Origin: Serinus canaria
Lineage: Eukaryota; Chordata; Aves; Passeriformes; Fringillidae
DNA length: 64,000 bases
Direction: 5' to 3'
Assembly (NCBI RefSeq): GCF_022539315.1
Contig: NC_066326.1
Span: 9,936,601-10,000,600, forward strand
How positions within the stretch are numbered: position 1 is the first letter of the stretch; every line of letters begins with the position of its first letter. Both the position numbers and the translations under genes were made by a program. The notes under the pieces are model-generated. The model saw nothing but the letters and a program-made list of their open reading frames with translations, was not told the origin of the DNA and did no database searches. This document shows positions 63,903-64,000 of the stretch, in pieces.

Positions 63903-64000
63903 CTGTTCTTGCAATGAGAGAGACAGGACAAATGCCTGGAGTTGAGACTGAAGGAGGGGACCCGAGGCTGAGGGTACTACTGGCCATTCTCACCAAGACC

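Larger units (their letters stand above)
53814..64000. other. Non-coding single-copy stretch to the window end
   Basis: No gene was recognised. It contains a T/G-rich low-complexity tract (55218-55294), the hairpin and direct repeat at 56467-56538 and a 22-bp tandem duplication at 63859-63902. Two short exon-like segments with good donors (54260-54300 plus, 61117-61158 minus) are described under findings. The 185-codon open frame at 62080-62637 overlaps several others on both strands and has no recognisable domain. Confidence 0.45.

Overview
The window looks like about 64 kb of bird nuclear DNA, mostly intronic or intergenic. The main clue is repeat content. I see three convincing CR1 (chicken repeat 1) LINE fragments and one older CR1-like copy. 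I also see a probable piece of an avian endogenous-retrovirus LTR and scattered short microsatellites, with long stretches of single-copy, moderately AT-rich, CpG-poor sequence between them. Nothing suggests bacterial, phage, plasmid or viral coding DNA. There is no compact gene array, rRNA, recognisable tRNA or CRISPR array. The species cannot be named from the sequence alone.

Layout: (a) 1-3.1 kb contains the only stretch I would defend as coding, a 189-nt phase 1-1 internal exon on the minus strand (2887-3075) with clean splice sites. (b) 3.1-17.9 kb is single-copy non-coding DNA with poly-pyrimidine tracts and a perfect 16-bp forkhead-type palindrome at 8058. (c) 17.9-35.4 kb is single-copy apart from an old CR1-like tail at about 17.9-18.1 kb; it also holds the longest non-repetitive open frame (326 codons, minus strand, 19426-20406), which I do not recognise. 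(d) 35.4-35.7 kb is a CR1 3' end on the plus strand. (e) 41.70-41.81 kb is a compound (AT)7(GT)17(AT)7 microsatellite bracketed by a perfect 19-bp direct repeat. (f) 43.4-43.6 kb is a minus-strand CR1 fragment from the C-terminal part of the ORF2 protein. (g) 48.3-48.6 kb is a probable LTR fragment. (h) 50.14-50.51 kb is an 11-copy, 34-bp minisatellite whose minus strand is open in all three frames. (i) 53.56-53.81 kb is a CR1 3' end on the minus strand. (j) 56.47-56.54 kb is an 18-bp perfect hairpin followed by a 15-bp direct duplication. The rest, to 64.0 kb, is single-copy.

No complete gene is present and I see no operon-like or functional system. If the exon at 2887-3075 is real, its gene runs right to left. 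Sequence to its right would then be upstream intron or 5' flank, and the low-confidence exon-like segments at 28117 and 61117 are on the same strand. I found no convincing novel biological system. The most notable structures are the minisatellite, the hairpin-plus-duplication scar, the bracketed compound microsatellite and the unidentified exon.
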